From contig NZ_JNKR01000003.1 in assembly GCF_000702905.1 (NCBI RefSeq), forward strand, positions 62,001 to 126,000: a stretch of DNA of 64,000 nucleotides. Direction: 5' to 3'. The notes beneath the pieces were generated by a model that worked only from the letters and a program-made list of their open reading frames with translations, ran no database searches and was not told the origin of the DNA. Both the position numbers and the translations under genes were made by a program. How positions within the stretch are numbered: position 1 is the first letter of the stretch; the number at the start of each line of letters is the position of its first letter. This DNA comes from Mitsuokella jalaludinii DSM 13811 (GTDB lineage: Bacteria; Bacillota; Negativicutes; Selenomonadales; Selenomonadaceae). This document shows positions 36,201 through 44,049 of this stretch, piece by piece.

Positions 36201-36859
36201 GCAGCCGCATGCAGTCCCTGAAGAAAGAGATGGACGCTCTCGGCCCGGTCAACCCCAATGCCGTCGAGGAGTACGAGAACCTGCAGAAGCGTCACGACTT
36301 CATGAAGAAGCAGTCGGCCGACCTCATCGAGGCAAAGGAAAACCTCGGGCGCATCCTCGCGGAGATGGATGAAGCCATGACGAAGCAGTTCAAAGAAGCG
36401 TTTGCGGACATCCAGCGCTATTTCGGCGAGATCTTCGTGCGACTCTTCGGCGGCGGCAAGGCAGAGCTCAAGATGCTCGATGAGCACGATGTGCTCCACA
36501 CGGGCATCGACATCCTCGTGACCCTGCCGCAGAAAAAGCGGCAGAGCCTCGCCGCGCTCTCGGGCGGCGAGCGCGCGCTGACCGTCATCGCACTGCTCTT
36601 CGCCTTCCTGCGCTACCGGCCGTCGCCCTTCTCGGTGCTCGACGAGATCGACGCGCCGCTCGACGAGGCGAATGTCATGCGCTTCGGCCGCTTCCTGCAG
36701 GAATTCGCGGAGCAGACGCAGTTCATCGTCGTCACGCACCGCAAGGGGACGATGGAGGTTGCCGACACGATGTACGGCGTGACCGTCGAGGAGACGGGCG
36801 TCTCGCGGCTGCTGTCCGTGCGGCTCGATGAGCTCGACACTGCCTCCCTCGAGAAGTGA
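33290..36859 (+). CDS. smc: Chromosome segregation protein SMC
   Basis: A 1189-residue condensin ATPase. The N-terminal domain has Walker A GPNGSGKSN (about residue 32). Two long coiled coils (about 170-500 and 670-1030) flank the hinge (about 515-665, around TAIEVALGGNQQNIV and APGGSLSGGGRARK). The C-terminal head has signature LSGGERALTVIALLF and Walker B FSVLDEIDAPLDEANV. Start is a TTG at 33290, fixed by the conserved QLKRLEAYGFKSFADK. It compacts and separates chromosomes with ScpA/ScpB, which are not in this window. ftsY follows after 56 bp, the common Firmicute order. Confidence 0.97.
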   Translation: MQLKRLEAYGFKSFADKITIEFDHGITAIVGPNGSGKSNITDAVRWVLGEQNIRNLRGTRSEDIIFAGSAQRRPLNIAEVSLIFDNDGTLPVDFREVAVTRRLYRSGESEYFINRSRCRLKDIYQLFADTGIGHDGMSIIGQNRMEDILNSRPEDRRAFFEETAGITKFRDRKRETVRKLTDTENNLLRVQDIMQEIETQLEPLARHAEKTRQYNALHEEYRRCQLTKFARSAKREAERKAANEEKLGKARDEALALETAAKQAGAAREALQKEILELEQRMKDGAEESEKLRQKLEAASREIATLEERQGQSGAARERIQSRRAELQEALVQSVREIGRLSGEAAEKKRKLGEAEAREKSQQERAAKIAAIVAERKKAAEASGKQREAKQEELSAAKQALAILDRDIEAGSEGQAERQAAIAAAQRKQSTLRVQQSEMTAALAKKESELQAAVKAQQAARHAQQQAQAKQSALREQQEKRVQRASSLHEKIDFLQHMQEEYEGFGKAPKAVLQSQEPWHEGISGAIAELLTIPQPYMTAIEVALGGNQQNIVTQDTETAKAAIAFLKRKHLGRVTFLPLSTLSVQYPKEREKEAENGEGAIGWANELVEIDDSCRKAADFLLARILVVDTLDHALALAKKQDYRLRIVTLTGEFLAPGGSLSGGGRARKEASFLNRSGEIEALREKLIACQQELDDGKQAVRKAAARAAVAEKGQADALALVQQKSVERAELRVSLERLQENFAAQEQSVQELLAADAERQATFAENQNKRVLQARSVKALADALEAAKKEAEESRLDLEDAEQDAAALGKCMQEEALQRAVLEQEWKRSAEQMALYRQEKQRGEQSLAELEQEEQQLEARAEESQKRLQELEHTSQDWQDSFDAAQKAQRGLYGMRMEKMAAGQELEAKGRELARRRSRKQEEVHQLDVLAAKIQMALQDSQQAILREFGLTPERALEEALDIEPQDLRSRMQSLKKEMDALGPVNPNAVEEYENLQKRHDFMKKQSADLIEAKENLGRILAEMDEAMTKQFKEAFADIQRYFGEIFVRLFGGGKAELKMLDEHDVLHTGIDILVTLPQKKRQSLAALSGGERALTVIALLFAFLRYRPSPFSVLDEIDAPLDEANVMRFGRFLQEFAEQTQFIVVTHRKGTMEVADTMYGVTVEETGVSRLLSVRLDELDTASLEK

Positions 36860-36915
36860 GGCAGCCCGTCAACAGGAATCATGAATCATAGATCATAGAG
36901 ATAGGAGGAATCATC

Positions 36916-37830
36916 ATGGGATTTTTTGACCGCCTCAAGAAGGGGCTCAACAAGACCCGCGAGAACCTGACCAACAAGATCGAGAAGATCATCGTCGGCT
37001 ATGCCGACATCGACGAGGACCTGCTCGACGAGCTTGAGGAGACGCTCATCATGGCGGATGTCGGCGTCAAGACGACAGACAAGCTCATGACGGCCGTGCG
37101 CAAGGGCATCAAGAAGAAGGAGATCAACACGCCGGAGGACCTCAAGCCCTTCCTGCAGAACGAGATCGTCAAGATTCTGACAGCCGGCGAGGACACGACG
37201 CGCATCGCTGAGAACGGCCCGACTGTCCTGCTCGTCATCGGCGTCAACGGTGCGGGCAAGACGACGACAATCGGCAAGCTGGCCGCTTACTACAAAGGGC
37301 AGGGCAAATCAGTCCTGCTCGCCGCGGCCGACACCTTCCGCGCGGCGGCAATCGACCAGCTCGAGGTCTGGGGCCAGCGCACGGGCGTGCCCGTCATCAA
37401 GCACGAAGAGGGCTCTGATCCGGCGGCCGTTGCCTTCGACGCCGTCAAGGCGGCCGTCGCACGCAAGGTCGATATGCTGATCATCGACACGGCGGGCCGT
37501 CTGCAGACGAAGTCGAACCTCATGCAGGAGCTCGAGAAGATCAACCGCGTCATCGGCCGCGAGATCCCGGGCGCGCCGCATGAGACACTGCTCGTCCTCG
37601 ATGCGACGACGGGCCAGAACGCCATCAGCCAGGCCGAACTCTTCACGAAGGCCGCACCAATCACGGGCGTCGTGCTGACGAAGCTCGACGGCACGGCCAA
37701 GGGCGGCGTCGTCATCGGCATCAAGAGCCAGCTCTCCATGCCGGTCAAGTGGATCGGCGTCGGCGAGGGCGTCGAGGACCTGCGCCCGTTCAACGCCGAG
37801 GATTTTGCCAAGGCGCTCTTCGGGAATTGA
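36916..37830 (+). CDS. ftsY: Signal recognition particle receptor FtsY
   Basis: A 304-residue SRP-family GTPase that docks SRP-ribosome complexes at the membrane. NG domain only, with a short basic N-terminus ([18 protein letters not shown]) and no long acidic A domain, as usual in Firmicutes. Motifs: G1 [49 protein letters not shown] lies before the ATG. It is probably co-transcribed with smc and ends in a strong terminator. Confidence 0.97.
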   Translation: MGFFDRLKKGLNKTRENLTNKIEKIIVGYADIDEDLLDELEETLIMADVGVKTTDKLMTAVRKGIKKKEINTPEDLKPFLQNEIVKILTAGEDTTRIAENGPTVLLVIGVNGAGKTTTIGKLAAYYKGQGKSVLLAAADTFRAAAIDQLEVWGQRTGVPVIKHEEGSDPAAVAFDAVKAAVARKVDMLIIDTAGRLQTKSNLMQELEKINRVIGREIPGAPHETLLVLDATTGQNAISQAELFTKAAPITGVVLTKLDGTAKGGVVIGIKSQLSMPVKWIGVGEGVEDLRPFNAEDFAKALFGN

Positions 37831-37853
37831 GAACCACGAAACATCACAGAGAT

Positions 37854-37895
37854 AAAAAGCGAGGCCACATGCTGTGCATGTGACCTCGCTTTTTG
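37854..37895. terminator. Terminator after ftsY
   Basis: AAAAAGCGAGG / CCTCGCTTTTT with an inner CACATG/CATGTG arm; A and T runs on both sides let it act on both strands. Confidence 0.9.
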
Positions 37896-38094
37896 TTGTT
37901 TGGCTGATGGTTGGGTGAAGGGGAATCAGTAGCTTCCGCACCCATCCGCAAAGCTGATGTCGGCGGCAGCAGCTTGATGGCTGAAGCTGGCTGGAAGCTT
38001 GAAGCAACGCCGGAAAATCCGTGGGCAGAATAGCCCGCCTCAGTTGCATGCCGATGACGGACTATTATCTATAAGTGAGCGGAAACTGGGGAGT

Positions 38095-38133
38095 GAAAGA
38101 TAGGCTAGCCAATTGATGGCTAGCCTATCTTTC
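38095..38133. terminator. Perfect 17-bp hairpin past the dapL stop
   Basis: GAAAGATAGGCTAGCCA pairs without a mismatch to TGGCTAGCCTATCTTTC around a 5-base loop. It lies 28 bp beyond the dapL stop. The only U-rich part is in the stem, so termination efficiency is uncertain. Confidence 0.65.
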
Positions 38134-38161
38134 GATTGATTTGCTATTTTGGGAAAGCCAA

Positions 38162-39394
38162 TCAGAATTTCAGCTTGGCGAAGCGGGCGACGGCGCGCTC
38201 CGTGTTCTCGCGGCTGCCGAAGGCCGTGAGGCGGAAGTAGCCCTCGCCGCACGGACCGAAGCCTGCGCCCGGCGTGCCGACGATGTTGACTTCGTGCAGG
38301 AGCTTGTCGAAGAAGTCCCACGAGCTCATGTTGTCCGGCGTCTTGAGCCAGATGTACGGGGCATTGACGCCGCCGTAGGCCTTGATGCCGACTGCCTTGA
38401 GGCCCTCGCGGATGATGCGGGCGTTCTCCATATAATAGGAAACGAGTTCTTTGACCTGCTTCTGGCCCTCTTCCGTGTAGATGGCCGCAGCGCCGCGCTG
38501 GACGATGTAGGCCGTGCCGTTGAACTTCGTCGTGTGACGGCGGTTCCAGAGCTTGTTGAACGGCACGCGCGAGCCATCTGCTGCGCGGCCCGTGACCGTC
38601 TTCGGGACAATCGTGTAGCCGCAGCGCGTGCCCGTGAAGCCCGCCGTCTTGGAGAAGGAGCGGAACTCGATGGCGACGTCCTTGGCGCCCGGGATCTCGT
38701 AGATGGAGCGCGGTACATCGTCTTCCGTGATGTAGGCGGCATAAGCGGCATCGAAGAGGATGACGGCGTCATTTTCCTTGGCGTAGTTGACCCACTTCGT
38801 CAGCTCGGCGCGCGAGAGCGTCGTGCCCGTCGGGTTGTTCGGGCAGCAGAGGTAGATCATGTCGACTTTTTCCGTCGGCAGCGACGGCGCGAAGTTGTTC
38901 TCGGCCGTACAGGGCAGGTAGACGACGCCCTCGAAGTGGCCGTCCTCCTGCAGCGTGCCCGTGCGGCCAGCCATGACATTCGTGTCGAGGTAGACCGGGT
39001 ATACCGGGTCCGTGATGGCGACCTTGTTGGCCGTGCCGAAGATCTCCTGGATGTTGCCGCAGTCGCTCTTGGAGCCGTCGCTGACGAAAATCTCGTCCGG
39101 CGCGATCTCGATGCCGCGGTCCGTGTAGTTGTTCTTGATGATGGCTTCCGTCAGGAACGAGTAGCCCTGCTCCGGGCCGTAGCCGTGGAACGTCTCAGCC
39201 TTCGCCTGATCGTCGACCGCCTTGTGCATGGCCTCGATGCAGACCTGCGGCAGCGGCTGCGTGACATCGCCGATGCCGAGGCGGATGATGTCGGCATCCG
39301 GGTTCGCTTCCTTGTAGGCGGCGACACGGCGCGCGATCTCCGCGAAGAGATAGCTGCCCGGCAGCTTCAGATAGTTATCGTTAATGGTAGCCAT
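38162..39394 (-). CDS. dapL: LL-diaminopimelate aminotransferase
   Basis: PLP enzyme that converts tetrahydrodipicolinate directly to LL-diaminopimelate for lysine and peptidoglycan. 410 residues, fold type I. The PLP lysine is in [25 protein letters not shown] and FDAAYAAYI hold the Asn and Asp/Tyr contacts; the N-terminus [21 protein letters not shown] is typical of DapL. GAGGAGGA lies before the ATG. A minus-strand extended -10 (TGGTATAAT; plus-strand ATTATA at 39444) drives it. Monocistronic. Confidence 0.96.
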   Translation of the reverse strand: MATINDNYLKLPGSYLFAEIARRVAAYKEANPDADIIRLGIGDVTQPLPQVCIEAMHKAVDDQAKAETFHGYGPEQGYSFLTEAIIKNNYTDRGIEIAPDEIFVSDGSKSDCGNIQEIFGTANKVAITDPVYPVYLDTNVMAGRTGTLQEDGHFEGVVYLPCTAENNFAPSLPTEKVDMIYLCCPNNPTGTTLSRAELTKWVNYAKENDAVILFDAAYAAYITEDDVPRSIYEIPGAKDVAIEFRSFSKTAGFTGTRCGYTIVPKTVTGRAADGSRVPFNKLWNRRHTTKFNGTAYIVQRGAAAIYTEEGQKQVKELVSYYMENARIIREGLKAVGIKAYGGVNAPYIWLKTPDNMSSWDFFDKLLHEVNIVGTPGAGFGPCGEGYFRLTAFGSRENTERAVARFAKLKF

Positions 39395-39953
39395 AGAATG
39401 AAATCCTCCTCATAGAATTATTATCAATATAACTTTTTAGCATATTATACCACAACGTTATGCATATGGCTACATAAAATCAATGCTCTTAACGGAAAAT
39501 ATTGCTCAGAGCTGTCGCATGATTCATTTCGAGCATGACGATGATTCTATGCATGAATGATTCTGCCGCTCTGTGAAGAAGGGACTCTTTGTGATGAATC
39601 TGATTTACCAAAGAATAAGTGATATATATCATTAAAATATTTTATGATAAATAATATTTACTTATTCTTTTCTTTTATTGTATAATAAAGCGTAGATTCT
39701 CGGACGCTTCGCTTTGCTGCCCGCACAGCTGTCCTCATCTGTCCAACCTGCATCATATGGTCCTGCTATCGGATTCATGAATTTTATGGATGAAACGCAT
39801 TCTTCAGCAGGATTTTGAACAGATTGCGCGAAAATAAGAGAGCAGGGGAAATTGTTTCTCTTTGATTCCGCGCAGTATGAAGAGAGGAGGGGTGGCACGG
39901 CGGATCTAAGGAATAGGATTTCTGTCTTTATTTAATAGGAAGGGGAGTTTCAC
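39395..39953. other. Long AT-rich divergent region between dapL and the dcu gene (559 bp)
   Basis: Contains the dapL promoter at the left, an 11-bp inverted repeat at 39610-39670 and the probable dcu promoter at 39658-39686. From about 39690 to 39930 there is a long leader with no ORF that has a ribosome site and no recognised riboswitch. Confidence 0.55.
39610..39670. promoter_or_regulatory. 11-bp inverted repeat overlapping the dcu promoter
   Basis: AAAGAATAAGT at 39610-39620 and ACTTATTCTTT at 39660-39670, with a GATATATATC palindrome just inside the left arm. The right arm overlaps the likely -35 (TTACTT at 39658; TATAAT at 39681, 17-bp spacer). It is a candidate site for the LysR protein at 42526. 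Confidence 0.5.
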
Positions 39954-41294
39954 TTGGAAATGTTGCTTGGTCTCATCGTACTGCTGGCCTGCCTTGTCTT
40001 TGGCGTGCGTCACGGCGGTATTGGTCTGGCTGTCATCAGCGGCATCGGCCTCGTCATCTTCACATTCGTCTTTGGCTATAAGCCCGGCACGCCGCCGATC
40101 GGCGTCATGCTCACGATCCTCGCGGTCGTCACCTGCGCCGGCTTCCTGCAGACGTCGGGCGGCCTCACGGTCATGCTCAAGTATGCAGAGAAGTTCCTGC
40201 GCAACAACCCGAAGCAGGTCACGATCCTCGCTCCGCTGACGACCTGGTTCCTCACGGTCCTCTGCGGCACGGGTCACGTCGTCTACACGATGTTCCCGAT
40301 CATCTATGATATCGCCATCAAGCAGAACATCCGCCCGGAGCGCCCGATGGCTGTCGCTTCGGTCGCTTCGCAGATGGCTATCTGCGCTTCGCCTGTCTCG
40401 GTTGCCGTCGTCTCGATTGTCGGCTTCATGGCTGCAGCAGGCTATGAGTACACGGTCCTCCAGATTCTCGCCGTCTCGATCCCGGCTACGTTCACGGGCG
40501 TCTTCTGCGCCGCTCTCTGGTCTTACCGCCGCGGCAAAGACCTCGACAAGGATCCGCGCTTCCAGGAGTTCATCAAGGACCCGGAGAACAAGGAATACGT
40601 CTACGGTGACTCGGAGACGCTGCAGGGCAAGGAACTGCCGAAATCGTACTACCATGCGATGTACATCTTCTTCCTCGGCATCCTCGTCATCGCCTGCCTC
40701 GGCAACTTCCCGCAGCTTCTGCCGCACTTCCCGAACGCGAAGGGCGTCATGAAGGCAATCTCGATGACGGACGTCATCCAGATGGTCATGCTCTTCGTTG
40801 CCGCCATGATCCTGGTCTTCTGCAAGATCAAGGCGAAGGATGTCGGCAACAGCCAGGTATTCCGCTCTGGTATCGTTGCACTCGTCTCGGTCTATGGCGT
40901 CGCCTGGATGGCCGACACGTATTTCGCAAACCACATGACCATCCTCAAGCAGTGGCTCGGTGCCGCTGTCCAGGCATATCCGTGGGCTTATGCGATCTTC
41001 GCGTTCCTGACGTCGAAGCTCGTTAACTCGCAGGCTGCGGCCATCGCGATCGTCATGCCGCTGGCACTCAATGTCGGCATGGATCCTGTGCTGATCATGT
41101 CCTTCATCTCGGCCTGCTACGGCTACTTCTTCCTGCCGACGTACCCGTCTGACCTCGCCTGCATCGGTTTTGACCGCTCGGGCACGACGCGCATCGGCAA
41201 GTACATCCTCAATCACAGCTTCATGATCCCGGGCCTCATCGGCGTCTTCACGGGCTGCTGCGCTGGCTTTGTCATGGCGCATATCGTCCTGTAA
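39954..41294 (+). CDS. Anaerobic C4-dicarboxylate transporter, DcuA/DcuB family
   Basis: A 446-residue, roughly ten-span inner-membrane antiporter or importer for C4-dicarboxylates (fumarate, malate, tartrate, aspartate, succinate). Family segments are LLACLVFGVRHGGIGLAV at the start, CGTGHVVYTMFPIIYDIA, MAICASPVSVAVVSI, and the C-terminal YGYFFLPTYPSDLACIGFDRSGTTRIGKYI. The start is a TTG at 39954, 6 bases after GGGGAG; an ATG two codons on is less well spaced. The dehydrogenase downstream suggests malate or tartrate as the substrate. Confidence 0.93.
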   Translation: MEMLLGLIVLLACLVFGVRHGGIGLAVISGIGLVIFTFVFGYKPGTPPIGVMLTILAVVTCAGFLQTSGGLTVMLKYAEKFLRNNPKQVTILAPLTTWFLTVLCGTGHVVYTMFPIIYDIAIKQNIRPERPMAVASVASQMAICASPVSVAVVSIVGFMAAAGYEYTVLQILAVSIPATFTGVFCAALWSYRRGKDLDKDPRFQEFIKDPENKEYVYGDSETLQGKELPKSYYHAMYIFFLGILVIACLGNFPQLLPHFPNAKGVMKAISMTDVIQMVMLFVAAMILVFCKIKAKDVGNSQVFRSGIVALVSVYGVAWMADTYFANHMTILKQWLGAAVQAYPWAYAIFAFLTSKLVNSQAAAIAIVMPLALNVGMDPVLIMSFISACYGYFFLPTYPSDLACIGFDRSGTTRIGKYILNHSFMIPGLIGVFTGCCAGFVMAHIVL

Positions 41295-41310
41295 CATACC
41301 TTGCGTATGG

Positions 41311-41338
41311 AGCGGTTTCCTCCGGGAAACCGCTTTTT
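41311..41338 (+). terminator. Terminator-like hairpin between dcu and the dehydrogenase
   Basis: AGCGGTTTC / GGAAACCGCT with a CTCC loop, then TTTTT. It will reduce readthrough into the next gene, so partial coupling or a second promoter is implied. Confidence 0.85.
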
Positions 41339-41381
41339 CATTATCTGCTGATTGCATTATTTTCAGAAAGGAAGCATTGCT

Positions 41382-42446
41382 ATGAAGAAATTCAAGATTG
41401 CAGTCATCGCCGGCGACGGCATCGGTCCTGAGGTCATCGCGGAGGGCAAGAAGGTCCTCTCTGGCATCGCAGCCCTCGACGGCACGTTCGCTGTCGAGTT
41501 CACGGACTTCCCCTGGGGCTGTGAGTACTACTTGAAGACGGGCGAGATGATGCCGGAGGACGGCCTCGATACGCTCAAGGCGTTCGATGCAATCTACCTC
41601 GGTGCTGTCGGCTATCCGGGCGTTCCAGACAATGTCTCGCTGGGGCAGTTGCTCTTGAAGATCCGCCGCGGCTTCGATGAATACGTCAACCTGCGCCCCG
41701 TCAAGCTGCTCGAGGGCGCACCGTGTCCGCTCGCCGGTGTCAAGCGCGAGGACATCGACATGGTCGTCATCCGCGAGAACAGCGAGGGCGAGTACGCCGA
41801 TGTCGGTGCGCGCCTCTATCCGGGCACGCCGCAGGAAATCGCGCTTCAGACGGGCGTCTTCTCGCGCAAGGGCTGCGAGCGCATCATGCGCTACGCCTAC
41901 GAGCTCGCGCGCCGCGAGCACAAGACGCTGACTTCCATCTCGAAGGGCAATGCGCTCGGCTACTCGATGGTGTTCTGGGATGAGATTTTCGCCGAGCTCG
42001 GCAAGGAGTACCCGGATGTCAAGACGCAGAAGCTGCTCGTCGACGCGGCGAGCATGATGTTCGTCAAGAACCCGAAGCGCTTTGAGGTCGTCGTCACGAG
42101 CAACCTCTTCGGCGATATCCTGACGGACCTCGGCGCGGCCATCGCGGGCGGCATGGGCCTCGCGGCCGGTGCCAACCTCAACCCGGAGCGCAAGTATCCC
42201 TCGATGTTCGAGCCCATCCACGGCAGCGCGCCGGATATCGCTGGCAAGGGCATCGCAAACCCGCTGGCCAGCATCTGGTCGGTCAGCCAGATGCTCGACT
42301 TCTTCGGCAAGGAGGACTGGGGCAAGCGCGTCATCGCGGCCATCGAGACGCTGCTCGTTGAGAAGAATACCCTGACGCCGGACCTTGGCGGCGCGGCCAA
42401 GACGCAGGACATCGGCGAGGCCATCCTCGAGATCCTGCGCCGCTGA
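41382..42446 (+). CDS. D-malate/tartrate dehydrogenase (decarboxylating), isopropylmalate dehydrogenase family
   Basis: A 354-residue NAD-dependent beta-hydroxyacid oxidative decarboxylase. The start IAVIAGDGIGPEVI and the end SNLFGDILTDLGAAIAGG are common to the family. The substrate-binding part YVNLRPVKLLEGAPCPLAG and VVIRENSEGEYADVG matches the DmlA/TtuC group rather than LeuB. It would turn D-malate into pyruvate, or tartrate into oxaloglycolate. The gene sits between a Dcu transporter and a LysR regulator (DmlR-like arrangement). Start ATG 41382 after AAAGGAAG. Confidence 0.85.
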   Translation: MKKFKIAVIAGDGIGPEVIAEGKKVLSGIAALDGTFAVEFTDFPWGCEYYLKTGEMMPEDGLDTLKAFDAIYLGAVGYPGVPDNVSLGQLLLKIRRGFDEYVNLRPVKLLEGAPCPLAGVKREDIDMVVIRENSEGEYADVGARLYPGTPQEIALQTGVFSRKGCERIMRYAYELARREHKTLTSISKGNALGYSMVFWDEIFAELGKEYPDVKTQKLLVDAASMMFVKNPKRFEVVVTSNLFGDILTDLGAAIAGGMGLAAGANLNPERKYPSMFEPIHGSAPDIAGKGIANPLASIWSVSQMLDFFGKEDWGKRVIAAIETLLVEKNTLTPDLGGAAKTQDIGEAILEILRR

Positions 42447-42464
42447 ACCCCTGCTATTCCATGA

Positions 42465-42503
42465 AAAAATGCCATCTCACGCAGTCGGTGAGATGGCATT
42501 TCT
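42465..42503. terminator. Bidirectional terminator between dehydrogenase and LysR genes
   Basis: AAATGCCATCTCAC / GTGAGATGGCATTT, a perfect 14-bp stem with a GCAGTCG loop, A run before and T run after. Confidence 0.9.
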
Positions 42504-42525
42504 GCTGTTTGTTGACTTAGTTGGT

Positions 42526-43443
42526 TTATTCCTGGGTAGGCGAGGCAGCGTCGGTCTTGTTGCTGTGGTCTTTCTTGAGCAGGTCCTTGCAGAAGTCGAT
42601 GAAGGACTGTGCGGCTTTCGAGATGTAGCGGTCCTTCTTCCAGGCAAGGCCGACGTCGACGAAGATGGGATCGGCGAGCGGCAGGGTCTTGAGGCCGGGC
42701 GTTTCGTCGGCGACCATGTCGAGGAGAAAGGTGATGCCGACGCCGTTGGAGACGAGGCCCTTCAAGGTGTTGATCTGGTTGGACTCGAGCACGATGTTCG
42801 GCGTGATGCCCTCGGCCTTCATGCGGCCGAGGATGGTCTGGCGCAGGAAGGAGCCTTCCTTGAGCATGACGATTTTCGTGTCGGCCACGTCATCCATGGT
42901 GATGGCCTTCTTCTTGGCGAGCGGGCTGCTCTCGGGCACGCAGCAGACGATCTGGTTCTTGGACATGGGCAGCAGCTGCAGGCGATTCGAGGCGCCGGAG
43001 AGGATGATGATGCCGAAATCGAGCTCGTCGCGCTCAAGCTGCTCGCGGATCGACATCGAGGCCTCTTCGTGCATGAAGATGTCGAGGTGGGAGTAGCGGC
43101 GCTGGAAGCTCGAGAAGATGCGCGGGAAGAGGTAGGCGCCCATCATCGGCGGCACGCCGATCTTGATGGTGCCCTTCTGGAGCTGCTTGTAGTCGTTGAC
43201 CTCCAGCACGGCGTCCTGGATGTTGCGCAGCGCGAGCTCGACCCGGTTGAGGAAGACGGCGCCCTCAGGCGTCAGTGCGAGCTGTTTCTGGCTGCGGTCG
43301 AAGAGCTGGATGCCGAGCTCGGCCTCGAGCTTCTTGATGGCGACCGTGATATTCGGTTGGGAAACACGCAGGCGTTCCGCAGCGCGGGTGATATTTCGCA
43401 GACGGCTGGCCATCTGGAAATATTCGAGTTGTCTGAGTTCCAT
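42526..43443 (-). CDS. LysR-family regulator of the dicarboxylate module
   Basis: A 305-residue regulator. The N-terminal HTH is MELRQLEYFQMASRLRNITRAAERLRVSQPNITVAIKKLE in essence; the effector domain follows from about residue 90. It converges on the D-malate/tartrate dehydrogenase gene and is the nearest regulator to it and the Dcu gene. A divergent acpS lies upstream. Its own promoter region (43444-43550) has a CATAC...GTATG inverted pair (43507/43523). The inducer is probably a dicarboxylate, by context only. Confidence 0.88.
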   Translation of the reverse strand: MELRQLEYFQMASRLRNITRAAERLRVSQPNITVAIKKLEAELGIQLFDRSQKQLALTPEGAVFLNRVELALRNIQDAVLEVNDYKQLQKGTIKIGVPPMMGAYLFPRIFSSFQRRYSHLDIFMHEEASMSIREQLERDELDFGIIILSGASNRLQLLPMSKNQIVCCVPESSPLAKKKAITMDDVADTKIVMLKEGSFLRQTILGRMKAEGITPNIVLESNQINTLKGLVSNGVGITFLLDMVADETPGLKTLPLADPIFVDVGLAWKKDRYISKAAQSFIDFCKDLLKKDHSNKTDAASPTQE

Positions 43444-43675
43444 TCAAATCGCTTCTTTCTGTTCCATTTTATCTGTATAAATTCGCTTTATTTAATGCCA
43501 TTATACCATACTTTTAGTGAATGTATGATAGTATAATCGAAAATTATCAAAAATATTTTCGGGAACAGTCCCAGCTGCGCCGCAGGCCTTGGCAGGAAAA
43601 TAGGCGGGGGATGGGGAATCTAATCCAGGATAGAGAAAATGAACCAGAATGAAACACGGAAAGCAGGTGGATGTC

Positions 43676-44047
43676 TTGATCGTAGGTATCGGGACGGATA
43701 TTGTGGAGATTGCGCGCGTGAAGAGGGCAGCAGCCCGCGAGGCCTTCCTCATGCGCGTCTACACGGAGGCGGAGCGCGCGTACTGCGAGAGCCGCGGCGT
43801 GCAGAGGATGGCGAGCTATGCGGCGCGCTTCGCGGGCAAGGAAGCCGTCATGAAGGCGCTCGGCACAGGGCTGCGCGGCGGCACGCTGCACGACATCGAG
43901 ATTTTGCCGGATGCGCTCGGGGCACCTCGGGTTCATCTTTCGGGGTATTTCGCGCAGCTGGCCCGCAGCCGGTCGGTTTCAAAGGTATGGGTCTCGCTGA
44001 GCCACTCGCGTGCGTACGCGACGGCACAATGTGTGATGGAGGGATGA
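43676..44047 (+). CDS. acpS: Holo-[acyl-carrier-protein] synthase
   Basis: Transfers phosphopantetheine from CoA to ACP. Motifs: GIGTDIVEIARVKRA at the start and FAGKEAVMKALGTGL near residue 50, with the Mg2+ Asp and Glu. I chose the TTG at 43676 with AGGTGG 5 bases upstream, giving 123 aa, the usual size. An ATG at 43649 would add nine residues and has a poor site. A -10 (TATAAT at 43533) may serve it. It overlaps the start of nnr, a very common pair. Confidence 0.93.
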   Translation: MIVGIGTDIVEIARVKRAAAREAFLMRVYTEAERAYCESRGVQRMASYAARFAGKEAVMKALGTGLRGGTLHDIEILPDALGAPRVHLSGYFAQLARSRSVSKVWVSLSHSRAYATAQCVMEG

Positions 44048-44049
44048 CG

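Larger units (their letters stand above)
37831..38161. other. Intergenic region between ftsY and dapL (331 bp)
   Basis: Holds the ftsY terminator (37854-37895) and a perfect 17-bp hairpin (38095-38133) near the end of the convergent dapL. The 200 bp between have no ORF with a ribosome site and no clear repeat. Confidence 0.6.

Noticed and set aside
39906-42221. A 771-codon open frame on the minus strand across the dcu and dehydrogenase genes
   Set aside because: It runs antisense to two clear genes, has the Arg/Asp/Glu-rich make-up of a mirror frame in GC-rich coding DNA, and has no ribosome site.
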